Shown piece after piece: positions 49,182-58,768 of a DNA stretch of 64,000 nucleotides. The notes under the pieces were generated by a model. It had not been told where the DNA came from and made no database searches. It saw only the letters and a program-made list of their open reading frames with translations. The DNA comes from an uncultured Bacteroidota bacterium (GTDB taxonomy: Bacteria > Bacteroidota > Bacteroidia > Chitinophagales > Saprospiraceae). Both the position numbers and the translations under genes were made by a program. Where the stretch lies: assembly GCA_937872515.1 (NCBI GenBank), contig CALMSX010000046.1, positions 1 through 64,000 of the forward strand, read 5' to 3'. Numbering within the stretch: position 1 is the stretch's first letter; each line of letters begins with the position of its first letter.

Positions 49182-50600
49182 TTAGTTTAAGTCAACGGTT
49201 TGATTTTCTGCCGGTATTTCTATGTTTTTAAAGCCTCTCTCTTCAAGGTAACGTTTGAAGTGCTGTTGTGTTTCGTATTCTCCATGAACGAGGAAGAGTT
49301 TTTTTACCCCATCTATCTGATTTTTAATGTGGTTAAACATCTCTTTGCGGTCACCATGGGCAGAAAATGAATCCATACTGGCAATTTCTGCCCTGATTAT
49401 TTTTTCTTCTCCAAACAATTTTATTGTGGTGGCGCCAGATTTAAGAATGCCTCCCGGTGTATTGGGCGAGCAGTATCCAACCAAAAGGATGGTATTGCGT
49501 TCGTCTTCTACATTGTTGGCAATATGGTGTTTTACCCTGCCGGCATTACCCATACCAGACGATGAAATGATGATACAGGGTTCTTCAAGTGTATTGAGTC
49601 TTTTGGATTGCTCTACCTCTCTGATGTAGCTCAAGCCCTTGAAACCAAATGGATTTTCATCGATCAGCATATATTGATTGAGATCATTGTCAAAACATTC
49701 CGGATGGGCTCCAAATACCTCAGTTGCATTGACAGCAAGAGGGCTATCTACGTATACTTTTATTTTAGGCAGCATTTGTTCATTGGCCATCTTATCCAGC
49801 ATATACACTATCTCCTGGGTCCGACCCACGCTAAAAGCAGGTATAATGAGTTTACCCTTTCTTAAAATACACGTGTCCTTGATGATTTCCAAAAATCTCT
49901 CTGATTGTTCGGGGTTGGTTTCGTGATCTCTATCCCCATACGTAGATTCACACAACAAGTAATCAACCACCGGCAACGGTTTGGGATCTCTTAGTATGGG
50001 TCTGTCGGGCCTGCCTATGTCGGCTGTGAACCCAACCAGCTTTTCTTCACCCCCTTCCATGATGGAAAGCACAACTCCGGCACTACCCAGGATGTGTCCT
50101 GCATCGACAAATTTTATTTTGACATCCTTGTGAATATGACCCCAAGCATCATAACTGAAGGTGGTAAATTTATTCATGACGGGAGTAATGTCACGTTGGG
50201 TGTACATTGGGGTTCTCAGCTTTATTTTTGTTTTGCTGTTTTTGTGTTTTTTGATCTGCCTGGCATTGTAATACTCTGCATCTTTTTCCTGGATCATAGC
50301 ACTGTCCAGCAACATAATGGCACACAAGCTACGAGTGGCATGAGTGGCGTATATTTTGCCACTAAAGCCGTCTTTAACCAATTTTGGAACCCTGCCGGTA
50401 TGGTCAATGTGAGCATGTGAAAGAATCAAAATATCAATTTCCCGCGGATCAAAATGCCAATTTAGGTTGCGTTCATAATCTTCTGCATCCTCTCCCTGAA
50501 AAAGGCCACAATCCAATAAAATTTTGGTTCCATCATCCAACATTAATAAATGGCAACTGCCCGTTACATGGCGAGCCGCACCACAAAATTTTATTTGCAT
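49182..50600 (-). CDS. Metallo-beta-lactamase/beta-CASP RNA nuclease-like protein
   Basis: 472 residues. MBL metal site HAHIDHTGR at 62-70, Asp/His ligands in FVDAGHILGSAGV, then a beta-CASP insert (about 180-380) and the RMMBL C-terminal motifs EIASMDSFSAHGDRKEMFNH and VHGEYETQQHFKRYLEERGF. This is the CPSF/YsH1-like cytosolic family of two-zinc RNA endonucleases/exonucleases. It is the first gene of a unit with a lipoprotein and a barrel, an odd coupling for an RNA-processing enzyme. The start ATG at 50600 fits the family (MQIKFCGAARHVTGSCHLLM). Confidence 0.88.
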   Translation of the reverse strand: MQIKFCGAARHVTGSCHLLMLDDGTKILLDCGLFQGEDAEDYERNLNWHFDPREIDILILSHAHIDHTGRVPKLVKDGFSGKIYATHATRSLCAIMLLDSAMIQEKDAEYYNARQIKKHKNSKTKIKLRTPMYTQRDITPVMNKFTTFSYDAWGHIHKDVKIKFVDAGHILGSAGVVLSIMEGGEEKLVGFTADIGRPDRPILRDPKPLPVVDYLLCESTYGDRDHETNPEQSERFLEIIKDTCILRKGKLIIPAFSVGRTQEIVYMLDKMANEQMLPKIKVYVDSPLAVNATEVFGAHPECFDNDLNQYMLIDENPFGFKGLSYIREVEQSKRLNTLEEPCIIISSSGMGNAGRVKHHIANNVEDERNTILLVGYCSPNTPGGILKSGATTIKLFGEEKIIRAEIASMDSFSAHGDRKEMFNHIKNQIDGVKKLFLVHGEYETQQHFKRYLEERGFKNIEIPAENQTVDLN

Positions 50601-50678
50601 ATCAAGCGATTTAAGGTAAAGGTAATGAATAAATCAATATGTAGTATCGCTATATGTATAATGTTGATAAGCAGATTG

Positions 50679-52166
50679 TTATAATTTGTAGGTCCCCTTG
50701 AGCCAAGATTGTAGGGCCAGGTAGACGCCGTTGGTCCATCCAAATCCATCTTGTACCGGATACTCGCCACCCCCTCCGGGAAGATCGGTATTTTCTACAT
50801 TGTATTTTTCCAGCATCTTACCAGTATTGGCAAAAACCTTTTCATTGAGCATCGTCCATCGCTGCGCTATTGTGGTAGCGGTTTGGGTAAAGCCATATCG
50901 ACTAAGTCCTGCCACCGCCATCCATTGAAGAGGAGCCCATCCATTGGGTTTATCCCATTGTTGTCCGCTCTGTACTGTGGTAGTGCAGAGTCCACCAGGT
51001 TTTAATAACATCTCAACGATCTGGTTATGGGTTAGCGCAGCCTGATCAGCCGTACTTAATCCAACAAACAGTGGGGTTATACTTGCTGCGGTTATTAATT
51101 GATAAGGCCGCTGTACATCATGGTGATAATCGGTCCAGAATCCATGCCAGCAATATTGTGTCATAGCCGTTTTTCTGGCATCCGCCAACGATGTAAATTT
51201 TTCAGCAAGCTTGTCTTCACCCATTTGTCCATAACTTTTGGCTATGATCATTTCAAGCGCAAAAAGTAAGGCATTTAAATCTACGGGTGCAATATCGTGG
51301 GTGTGGATGGTGGTCAAATCATCCTTATTGCGCATCCATCGGGAACTAAAATCCCAACCCGACTCGCATGCAGATCTTAGGTGGTTGTAAAAAGACGCGG
51401 GGTCAGCCAGGTGAGCCCCTTCTTTTTGATCATCTCTATACATTTCCTCTCTTGGCTCAGATTTATTGTCGGCATATCGGTTTAAGGTCAACCCGTTATC
51501 AAAAACGATCACTCGGGAAGGTGTCATCCAAAAGGCATGCTCTTTTAATAGCTGAGGAAGAAATTCAGCATAAACGGATTCATCTTCAACACCGGCCAAT
51601 AATTCTACCATCAGACCAAAAAAGGGAGGTTGAGACCGACTCAAAAAGTAGCTCCTGTTGCCATTGGGCGCAAACCCAAAACGATCAATAAAATAGGCAA
51701 AATTTTTGGTCATATTCCTAATCATGGGTTTATGTCCATGGATGGCCAGCCCCAGCATTGTAAAATAACTATCCCAATAATACATTTCATTGAATCTTCC
51801 ACCCGGTACAACGTAATCAAAAGGTATGGGAATCAGCGAACTGCCCTCAATATGGCTAAGTGAGCCTTTTCTGAATAAAGATGGCCACAAGTTTTTAATG
51901 TGGCTTTCAACGGTTGGGCTTTGATTGTATTGAATGGTCTTATTGTCTGCATTAGGTAGGTCAAAATAGTCAGAGATGAAGTCTTCAATACTTTTTTTGT
52001 CTTTGTTAGCTTTATTCCACTGTGATCTGATTTCTTCAATGGAACACCTAGGCACAGCATCGACCCACGCCTTTCCATCTTCAAATATTTCCATCTCATG
52101 TGCGGTCTGAAATAAATCAGGTAGGACTTCATAAAAGGGTAGGGTAATCTGGTTTTTTTCTGACAT
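50679..52166 (-). CDS. Alpha,alpha-trehalase, GH37 (cytosolic, TreF-like)
   Basis: 495 residues from the ATG at 52166; the frame continues to a TTG at 52187, but that overlaps a TATATTTG box. Both GH37 signatures are present: PGGRFNEMYYWDSYF (121-135) and QWDKPNGWAPLQW, with catalytic Asp in CESGWDFSSRW (Asp272) and catalytic Glu in GGGGEYPVQDGFGWTNGVYL. It hydrolyses trehalose to two glucose. No signal peptide, so cytosolic. It is divergent from a FucP-like sugar permease (71 bases between the starts), which together suggest trehalose uptake and cleavage. Confidence 0.95.
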   Translation of the reverse strand: MSEKNQITLPFYEVLPDLFQTAHEMEIFEDGKAWVDAVPRCSIEEIRSQWNKANKDKKSIEDFISDYFDLPNADNKTIQYNQSPTVESHIKNLWPSLFRKGSLSHIEGSSLIPIPFDYVVPGGRFNEMYYWDSYFTMLGLAIHGHKPMIRNMTKNFAYFIDRFGFAPNGNRSYFLSRSQPPFFGLMVELLAGVEDESVYAEFLPQLLKEHAFWMTPSRVIVFDNGLTLNRYADNKSEPREEMYRDDQKEGAHLADPASFYNHLRSACESGWDFSSRWMRNKDDLTTIHTHDIAPVDLNALLFALEMIIAKSYGQMGEDKLAEKFTSLADARKTAMTQYCWHGFWTDYHHDVQRPYQLITAASITPLFVGLSTADQAALTHNQIVEMLLKPGGLCTTTVQSGQQWDKPNGWAPLQWMAVAGLSRYGFTQTATTIAQRWTMLNEKVFANTGKMLEKYNVENTDLPGGGGEYPVQDGFGWTNGVYLALQSWLKGTYKL

Positions 52167-52184
52167 GCTTAATGATACTTGAAC

Positions 52185-52192
52185 CAAATATA
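52185..52192 (-). promoter_or_regulatory. TATATTTG promoter box for the trehalase gene
   Basis: Exact TAnnTTTG on the minus strand, 18 bases before the ATG at 52166, overlapping the alternative TTG start. No TTG at normal spacing. Confidence 0.45.
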
Positions 52193-52237
52193 AATAAATA
52201 TTTGATTTGGCTTATCTTGGCCCTAAATTCAAATCAT

Positions 52238-53479
52238 ATGGATGCAACTTTTCGGCTAAAACTTTCGCTGTACCTCAATTATTTTGTTTTTGCCATCCTG
52301 CTCAATAGCGTTGGCATTGTGATATTAAAATCGATTGCAGTTTATGGCGTGGATGAGGTTCAGGCCAGCACCCTTGAATTATTTAAAGATATGTCTATTG
52401 CCATAGTTTCTTTGGGAATAGCTTCATTTTTGCCTCGTATCGGATACAAGCGAGCGATGCTCGCCGGACTTGCATTGGTGACCTTTGGCAGCATTGCCAT
52501 GGCCCTGGGAAATTCATTTACCTCGGCAAGGCTCTTGTTCTTAATGGTAGGGGTTTCTTTTGCTTTGATCAAGGTAAGTGTGTATTCAATGATAGGTATG
52601 GTTACTTCCAATGAAAAGGAACACAGCGCTCTTATGAGCAGTATAGAGGGCGTGTTTATGTTTGGGATCGCCCTCGCTTCTTTCCTCTTTCCAGCTTTTA
52701 ACGTAGAAGGCGACAGCAGCGCATGGCTAAGAGTGTACTGGGTTTTGGCGGTATTAACGAGCCTTTCATTTTTATTTTTGTGGTTTACACCGGGAAAAGA
52801 GCAGGCAACCGAACCGGGTTCCGACCTTATGCAGGATTTAAAACGCATGGCAAGGTTGTTGGTCAAACAGCTGGTTTTGGTTTTTGTGATCTCTGCCTTT
52901 TTATTTGTAATGATTGAGCAGGGCATTATGACCTGGTTGCCTACTTTTAACAAAGAAGTCTTACACTTACCGGAAAACATCAGCATAATGATGGCCAGCA
53001 TTTTGTCTTTTTCTTTAGGCATCGGCAGGCTGGCAGCAGGGTATTTTTCAGGTAAGATGGGCTGGCACAAAGTGCTGCTGATTTGCCTTGCAGGAGCCAT
53101 GGCCATCGTGGTTTTTATCTTACCCAAAACTGTCAATGCAGGTGGAAGTGAAATTCAAAGTTTTGGAGATCTGCCGCTTTTAGCCTTTGCCTTTCCGCTG
53201 GTGGGACTCTTTATTGCACCGATTTATCCTTTGCTCAATTCTGCGGTTTTAAGTGCCTTGCCACAACAGTTGCACAGCCCCATGACAGGCCTTATTGTGA
53301 TTTTTTCGGCCATTGGCGGCACACTTGGCAGTAGAATGATAGGATATTTATTCAAACACACTGGAGCCGACCAGGCTTTTTACTACACCCTTATTCCTAT
53401 GGCCGTGCTGGTAATATGTGTTACACTGCTGAGAAAACTAACCATCAAATCAGGGCAAAATATCAGTCATAATAGTTAA
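52238..53479 (+). CDS. MFS sugar permease, FucP-like
   Basis: 413 residues from the ATG at 52238 (MDATFRLKLSLYLNYFVFAI). Twelve membrane segments; the first loop carries no charge-rich extension. Family signs: the long first helix, IASFLPRIGYKRAMLAGLAL between helices 2 and 3, SFALIKVSVYSMIGMVTSNE, and in the second half GIGRLAAGYFSGKMGWHKVL and FIAPIYPLLNSAVLSALPQQ. Such MFS permeases import hexoses or disaccharides by H+ symport. Divergent from trehalase, so trehalose or glucose are plausible substrates (inference). Its end overlaps the convergent lipoprotein gene by 17 bases. Confidence 0.85.
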   Translation: MDATFRLKLSLYLNYFVFAILLNSVGIVILKSIAVYGVDEVQASTLELFKDMSIAIVSLGIASFLPRIGYKRAMLAGLALVTFGSIAMALGNSFTSARLLFLMVGVSFALIKVSVYSMIGMVTSNEKEHSALMSSIEGVFMFGIALASFLFPAFNVEGDSSAWLRVYWVLAVLTSLSFLFLWFTPGKEQATEPGSDLMQDLKRMARLLVKQLVLVFVISAFLFVMIEQGIMTWLPTFNKEVLHLPENISIMMASILSFSLGIGRLAAGYFSGKMGWHKVLLICLAGAMAIVVFILPKTVNAGGSEIQSFGDLPLLAFAFPLVGLFIAPIYPLLNSAVLSALPQQLHSPMTGLIVIFSAIGGTLGSRMIGYLFKHTGADQAFYYTLIPMAVLVICVTLLRKLTIKSGQNISHNS

Positions 53480-54563
53480 ATACCTTATTGAAAAGATCTT
53501 CCAAAAGGTCATCAATGATGTCATCTTTGTCAAGGAAGGGCCGCGAGTAGTTTTTATATTCTGAAGGTATGGCTTCTCTGTCACCGCTAAAAGAATAGTT
53601 ATACATTTCAACTGATCGGGAAGCGTCAAATGTATTGTAGGATGCATCACATCCTGAAGTCTCTTTATTTACGTCTGCTCTTATTTCCCAATTAAAGTCA
53701 TATCTTGTTTTATCAGCAATGACCTGTCCTCTTAAGGTTTTATAGATAGGTACCCTGATGGTATTGCCTTTGTCATCTTTTGTTGTAGTAAAGCCATCTT
53801 CAATTTTTTTCTCAAAAGATTTGGTTTCTCTTGATGTGAATTGACTTTCCCGCAGCTCTCTGAAATTCAGTTCAATGATGCAATCACAAGGATTACAATC
53901 CGCGTCCACAAAAAATTGTTTATAAGTGCTGCCTTTGTTTACAATGCGACTAAATTGGTTTTTAATTTTCCACGAATAACCAATATTGAAACCATGGTCA
54001 ATTACAAACTGGTAGTTGTAAATTGCCATTTCCAAAGATCTTTCAATTAATTCCTGGCTTTCTTTATATCTCTTTTGGGAGTCAAAAGAGGCAAGTTCTA
54101 TAAATCCTTCATGAGCCAATCTGGCCTCTTTTTTGTCTTTTCTAAGCCTGGCAGTATCATAGTGCTCCATGGCCTTTTCAAAGATTTCTGCACATAGATC
54201 TGCCTCCAACTGGTCTTCATCCAGGGTCAATTGTTGTTTTTGCCCAATCCCTACCTCATTGAGGTAGGGCCTGGCTTCTGTGGCCAATTCAAGGAATTCA
54301 TCAATTTCCCAGTACAACTTTTTTAATTTGGGAAGCTCTGACAACTTTCGGTCTGTAAACTGAAAATGCAACTCCTGGTACCTTCGCTGGAAAGCGTTGT
54401 TTAGCAGCTGTGTATTTTGGGACACATTTTTTTCAGCCTTTATCTCTTTCATACTTTTTTTAACAGCCGCAGCATAATCTCCTTTCTGATAAGCTTCTTT
54501 GGCAGAAGTACACGCCATTGTGAAAACAAGACACAATAGTATCCATTGGTGTAAAAATTTCAT
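53463..54563 (-). CDS. Lipoprotein of unknown function
   Basis: 366 residues. Lipobox FTMAC (Cys18). The N-terminal 35-180 region is helical and TPR-like (EAYQKGDYAAAVKKSMKEIK; ELPKLKKLYWEIDEFLELAT). The C-terminal half is beta-rich (YNYQFVIDHGFNIGYSWKIK, GNTIRVPIYKTLRGQVIADK) with a C-x2-C pair in DADCNPCDCIIELNF. No recognised family. It has its own TAACTTTG box (54578-54585) and is separate from the RND operon. The C-terminal frame runs into the MFS gene, with an overlap of 17 bases. Confidence 0.6.
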   Translation of the reverse strand: MKFLHQWILLCLVFTMACTSAKEAYQKGDYAAAVKKSMKEIKAEKNVSQNTQLLNNAFQRRYQELHFQFTDRKLSELPKLKKLYWEIDEFLELATEARPYLNEVGIGQKQQLTLDEDQLEADLCAEIFEKAMEHYDTARLRKDKKEARLAHEGFIELASFDSQKRYKESQELIERSLEMAIYNYQFVIDHGFNIGYSWKIKNQFSRIVNKGSTYKQFFVDADCNPCDCIIELNFRELRESQFTSRETKSFEKKIEDGFTTTKDDKGNTIRVPIYKTLRGQVIADKTRYDFNWEIRADVNKETSGCDASYNTFDASRSVEMYNYSFSGDREAIPSEYKNYSRPFLDKDDIIDDLLEDLFNKVFNYYD

Positions 54564-54577
54564 GGAAACATTTTGTA

Positions 54578-54585
54578 CAAAGTTA
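54578..54585 (-). promoter_or_regulatory. TAACTTTG promoter box for the lipoprotein gene at 53463
   Basis: Exact TAnnTTTG on the minus strand, 14 bases before the ATG at 54563; it supports transcription separate from the RND operon. No TTG at the usual spacing. Confidence 0.45.
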
Positions 54586-54616
54586 TATCAAAATAACCAA
54601 CTTGCCTCAGTGATGC

Positions 54617-57600
54617 TTATGCCATGTCTGATTCCTCATTATTTTTTATACTCACATTGGGGGGAATGAGATAATAAAGTACAGGGGTTACCAGTCTACT
54701 CAGCAAGGTACTCGAAATCAAGCCACCTATCAGCACTATTGCCAGCGGACTGATAAGTGGAGAATGTTCCAAAACAAGGGGTGTCATGCCTCCAATAGCT
54801 GTTAGAGAAGTCAAAAGAATAGGCAAAAACCGGGTTTCTGCTCCATCCAAAACGGCTTCGTACAAGCCTTTGCCATTTTCTCGGAGACCATTGGTGTAAT
54901 CCACCATTAATATGGAATTTTTAATTTCAATTCCAGCCAGGGCAATGATGCCCACTGTGGCAACAAAGGACAGGGTCTCTCCGGTGAGGTAAAGTGCCAA
55001 TAAAGCACCAATGATGCCCATCGGTATTACACTGAGTACAATTAAGGTAGATTTGAAAGTTCTGAATTCCAGGATCAGAATTGCCAAAAGTCCAAATACG
55101 GTAAGGATAATAATTGTACCAATACCGCCAAATGACTCTTGTCTTGATTCTACTTCTCCGGCAGCCATGAGTCGATAGGATTTTGGCAGTTTCAATTCCT
55201 TCTCTAACCTGTTCAGCAGTGTTGTGGTGAGTTTATCCGTATTGAATCCTTCTGAAACAAAACTGCTTACCAAAGCGTATCTTTCTTTGTTATAGTGTCT
55301 GATCACAGGGGCTGAGGGCTGAAGTCCTATATGTGCAATATTTTTTAAAGGCACAAGAGCACCCCCCATCGAACTGACCTGAATGCGATCAAAGTTTTCT
55401 ATCGGATTGAGTGAATTTTCTTTGATGGAAAGAACAATGGGGTTTTCGTCTCCTTCACCCGATCTTAGTTTTCCAATTTCCAAACCTGCTATGGCCATTC
55501 TGACGGTCCTTGCCAGTTCGGCACCATTGATGCCATAAAGTCCGGCCTTGTCTTTATCAACATCTATGGCTATATCTGCTTTTTCGTACTGCAGGTCGTT
55601 TTTTACATAAAGGGTACCCTCTGTTTCCTGGAAAATGGTTTCTACCTTGTTGGCCAGATTTTCCAGGGTGTCGAGATTCGGCCCCACTATGCGGATTTCA
55701 ATAGGGGCACTAATGGGAGTTCCCTGTTGAAAACGTCGAACCTGTACGGTGGCGCCTGCTATGGAAGAAAATTCATGACGCATTTCAGCCTCCAACTTTT
55801 CTATCTCAGGCACAGAAGCTCTGTCATCCATGTAGACTACAAGCTGTGCAATGTTGTCTGCATTTTGTTTTTGGAATTCATTGTAATAAATTCTTGGATT
55901 ACCCTTGCCAATGTTGCTACTTACTCGGGCAACATCATCTTTTTTCAGGATTTGTTTTTCCAGTCCTCTGGTAATTTTATCAGTGTGCGAAAGGGCTGAC
56001 CCTGGTTCAGTTGTAACTTCAACCAATAATATCGGTTTTTCTGATGTGGGAAAAAGACTAAAACCAATGACAGGAACCACCATCAAAGATAAACCAAAAA
56101 CGAGCGCAGCGCCGACCAAAGTTTTTACAGGATGGGCTATACACCAAATCAGTAGTTTTTGGTAAGGGGTGTTGATGTACTTTCGAAATGCCCTGAAAAA
56201 AATGTTTCCCTCTGAGTGAGAGTCTTTTTCATGAGCCTTTAATAAAATGCTACACAGAAAAGGGATGATGGTAAGGGACACAAAAAGGGATGCCAGCACT
56301 GTAAGCATGACCGCCATAGGAAGTGAACGAATAAAGTCTCCTGAACCTTCAGGAAGGTTGGCCAGTGGAAGAAATGACAGTAAGAGGGTCGCAGTACATC
56401 CTAAAATTGCCACTACAATGTGTGATGTTGCTGAAATAGCTGCCGCCTTGGCACTGATGCCCCCCCTCATGTATCTTTCAATGTTTTCCACTACCACTAT
56501 GGAATCATCAACCAACAAGCCCAATGCGATTACCATTCCAACAATGCTCAGCTGATTAAGGGTATAGCCCATCAAATCCAGCATAAAAAGTCCGATACTC
56601 AGCGACAAGGGGATGGAGATCATAACGATCAATGAAGCCCTGGTACCCAAAGGAAGCAGAGTAAGCAAAACAAGGAAGATGGCAATGGCAAAGTCTTTGC
56701 CCAGTCCGGATAACCGGTTTTTAACACCTACTTCCTGATCAAAGGCATGTTCAATCTTGATGCTGGCCGGTAAACTTTTTTCAAAACTGGTTAGCACTTC
56801 AGCCAATGAAGCCCGTAGGTCAATTATATTCCTTCTGTCTTTCATGGCCGTAATCACCCATACGGCTCTTTGACCATTTTGTCGCACAATGTGGTCTGCA
56901 CTTGCATAATCCCAGTAAATATCGGCTACATCTTTGATCTTTGTTATAGCTCCTTCGACACTGGTTTTAACGACCATATTGGCTACATCTTCCAGCTGAT
57001 TGAATTCAGAATTGGTTTTAATATTGAATTTCCTTTTTCCCAGGGCAACATCACCACCAGGTATATTGACATTATTGGCTTGTAATAAGCCAATGACCTG
57101 ATTGAGTGCTATATTGAGTTTTCCCAGCTTTTGTAAATCGAGGTCCACCCGAATACTCCTTTCAGGGATGCCCTGAATTTCTACCCATTTTACATCCTTA
57201 AGGCGTTCTATCTCTTTTTCCAGTCGCTCAGCCTCTTTTTCAAGTACACTAAAGTCGGCTGTGGGTGAAACCAGTGCTGTTTGTAGAATAGCAACATCAC
57301 TGCTGGAAGCCCGTTTGACATCAAGGGTAATGATGCCATCTGGCAATTCAGGTCTTATTTTGTTTATTTCTCTGATGACATCATTGTTTTTGGTTTCTAC
57401 ATCTACATCGTATGTAAACTCCACCAGCATCACCAACAAGCCGTCATTGATGGTACTGGTAATTTTTTTGATATCACCTAGCTGGTATAATTCTTCTTCG
57501 ATGGGCTCTGCAACCAATTGCTCCATATCGGATGGGGTCGTTCCCGGATAGACAGCTACAATCGAGAAAATAGGTGCTCCAAAAGGAGGATCCTCTGCTC

Positions 57601-57700
57601 GCGGCATGTTGCGGAGGGAGTTGTATCCCAAAAGTAAGAGGGCTACAAAGATTACAAGCGTAAACTGGTAATTTTTAACAAAAAACTGTATAAACTTCAT
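54617..57700 (-). CDS. RND efflux pump inner-membrane transporter, HAE1 (AcrB-like)
   Basis: 1027 residues from the ATG at 57700 (MKFIQFFVKNYQFTLVIFVA); the frame extends to 57757 but would overlap the adaptor gene. Twelve membrane segments with two large periplasmic loops, a full-length AcrB-type pump. The proton-relay Asp pair is intact in LLVDDSIVVVENIERYM (helix 4). The second-half motif LAGIEIKNSILMVDYTNG corresponds to helix 10, which carries a relay Lys in AcrB. It exports drugs, bile salts or other amphiphiles using the proton gradient, through the adaptor and TolC partner encoded just upstream. Last gene of the operon; ten bases after the adaptor stop. Confidence 0.96.
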   Translation of the reverse strand: MKFIQFFVKNYQFTLVIFVALLLLGYNSLRNMPRAEDPPFGAPIFSIVAVYPGTTPSDMEQLVAEPIEEELYQLGDIKKITSTINDGLLVMLVEFTYDVDVETKNNDVIREINKIRPELPDGIITLDVKRASSSDVAILQTALVSPTADFSVLEKEAERLEKEIERLKDVKWVEIQGIPERSIRVDLDLQKLGKLNIALNQVIGLLQANNVNIPGGDVALGKRKFNIKTNSEFNQLEDVANMVVKTSVEGAITKIKDVADIYWDYASADHIVRQNGQRAVWVITAMKDRRNIIDLRASLAEVLTSFEKSLPASIKIEHAFDQEVGVKNRLSGLGKDFAIAIFLVLLTLLPLGTRASLIVMISIPLSLSIGLFMLDLMGYTLNQLSIVGMVIALGLLVDDSIVVVENIERYMRGGISAKAAAISATSHIVVAILGCTATLLLSFLPLANLPEGSGDFIRSLPMAVMLTVLASLFVSLTIIPFLCSILLKAHEKDSHSEGNIFFRAFRKYINTPYQKLLIWCIAHPVKTLVGAALVFGLSLMVVPVIGFSLFPTSEKPILLVEVTTEPGSALSHTDKITRGLEKQILKKDDVARVSSNIGKGNPRIYYNEFQKQNADNIAQLVVYMDDRASVPEIEKLEAEMRHEFSSIAGATVQVRRFQQGTPISAPIEIRIVGPNLDTLENLANKVETIFQETEGTLYVKNDLQYEKADIAIDVDKDKAGLYGINGAELARTVRMAIAGLEIGKLRSGEGDENPIVLSIKENSLNPIENFDRIQVSSMGGALVPLKNIAHIGLQPSAPVIRHYNKERYALVSSFVSEGFNTDKLTTTLLNRLEKELKLPKSYRLMAAGEVESRQESFGGIGTIIILTVFGLLAILILEFRTFKSTLIVLSVIPMGIIGALLALYLTGETLSFVATVGIIALAGIEIKNSILMVDYTNGLRENGKGLYEAVLDGAETRFLPILLTSLTAIGGMTPLVLEHSPLISPLAIVLIGGLISSTLLSRLVTPVLYYLIPPNVSIKNNEESDMA

Positions 57701-57710
57701 TGCCCTTAAA

Positions 57711-58751
57711 TTATCGGTTAATTTTGATGGCATCTCCATCCTCAAGATACATGGCACCGGTGGTCACTACTTCATCATCTGCTTTCAGTCCTGAAATCAC
57801 TTGGACCCGATTGCCGAGCAACTGACCTGTCGTTATGGCTTGTTCTTTGACCACGCCATTTTGATGGATAAATACAAAGGATGTATTTCCACTGGATCGG
57901 GTCAAACTTTCGATGGGTAGACTAAGCTCTTTGGTGTCATTCGTTAATTGCAGATGGATTTTACCCAGCAAGCCAGCAGCCAGATCGCTGGGCTGATTTT
58001 TGAATTTAAATTCAATGTCAACCAAGCCATTGGCATTTCCCGCGATGATTGATTTTTCATATACGTACATATCATATGATTTGCCAGGTTGAGCATCCAG
58101 GATAAGACTGGCACTTTGACCATTTTTAATTTGTATCCAGTCCTTATCAATAAAACCGGCTTTGACCTTCCAGTCGTTGTTGTTGGTGCCGATAATTACA
58201 TAAACGGGCATGCCGGGACCTGCCATCTCACCTTCGTGTAAGATTTGTTTTACCACTCTGCCATTAATGGGAGACCGAACCTCACTGTATTGTTTATTAA
58301 AATTCAGGATGTCCACCGTTTTTTTTGCAACCTCTAAAGCAGTTGTTGCATTTTGCACTTGTTCAAGGGTGGCTACACTGTCTGCCAACAACCTTCTGGC
58401 CCGGCTCAAATCTCTTTCTGCTTTCTTGGCGGCCTCATTGGCCTGTGATAATTGAGCATCAATTTCAGCTAAGTTGAGTCGGGCCAGCAGCTGTCCTTTC
58501 TTAACGTTTTGTCCCTCTGAAACCAGGGTATTGGCAATCACACCGCCCGTTTTAAATGAAGGCTTGGCTTCTGCTCCATTAATCACAGCGGCAATAGCAG
58601 TTATTTTCCCACTATTTTCGCCCAACTGCGGCAGGGTCACCTCAACAACTGTTGTGTCTGAATTGGCCGGCCTCATTTTTGTTGTTCCTTCTTCTGACTT
58701 GCATTGCCATAAAGTAATGGCGGAGAGGAAAACAATCGTGTATTTATTCAT
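57711..58751 (-). CDS. RND efflux periplasmic adaptor (MFP) lipoprotein
   Basis: 346 residues from the ATG at 58751; the longer frame (58826) adds 25 residues before the lipobox. Lipobox SAITLWQC (Cys17). Adaptor layout: barrel-sandwich hybrid halves around a helical hairpin (LLARLNLAEIDAQLSQANEA, LLADSVATLEQVQNATTALE), then SPINGRVVKQILHEGEMAGP and a beta-barrel ending ISGLKADDEVVTTGAMYLED. It bridges the pump and TolC. It is 17 bases after the tolC stop. Confidence 0.93.
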   Translation of the reverse strand: MNKYTIVFLSAITLWQCKSEEGTTKMRPANSDTTVVEVTLPQLGENSGKITAIAAVINGAEAKPSFKTGGVIANTLVSEGQNVKKGQLLARLNLAEIDAQLSQANEAAKKAERDLSRARRLLADSVATLEQVQNATTALEVAKKTVDILNFNKQYSEVRSPINGRVVKQILHEGEMAGPGMPVYVIIGTNNNDWKVKAGFIDKDWIQIKNGQSASLILDAQPGKSYDMYVYEKSIIAGNANGLVDIEFKFKNQPSDLAAGLLGKIHLQLTNDTKELSLPIESLTRSSGNTSFVFIHQNGVVKEQAITTGQLLGNRVQVISGLKADDEVVTTGAMYLEDGDAIKINR

Positions 58752-58768
58752 CTTCGTAAATTTCAAGG

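Noticed and set aside
52360..53136. Long minus-strand frame (258 codons) opposite the MFS permease
   Set aside because: It mirrors the third codon position of the permease gene, has no recognisable domain and no promoter; the permease on the plus strand has twelve clear helices.
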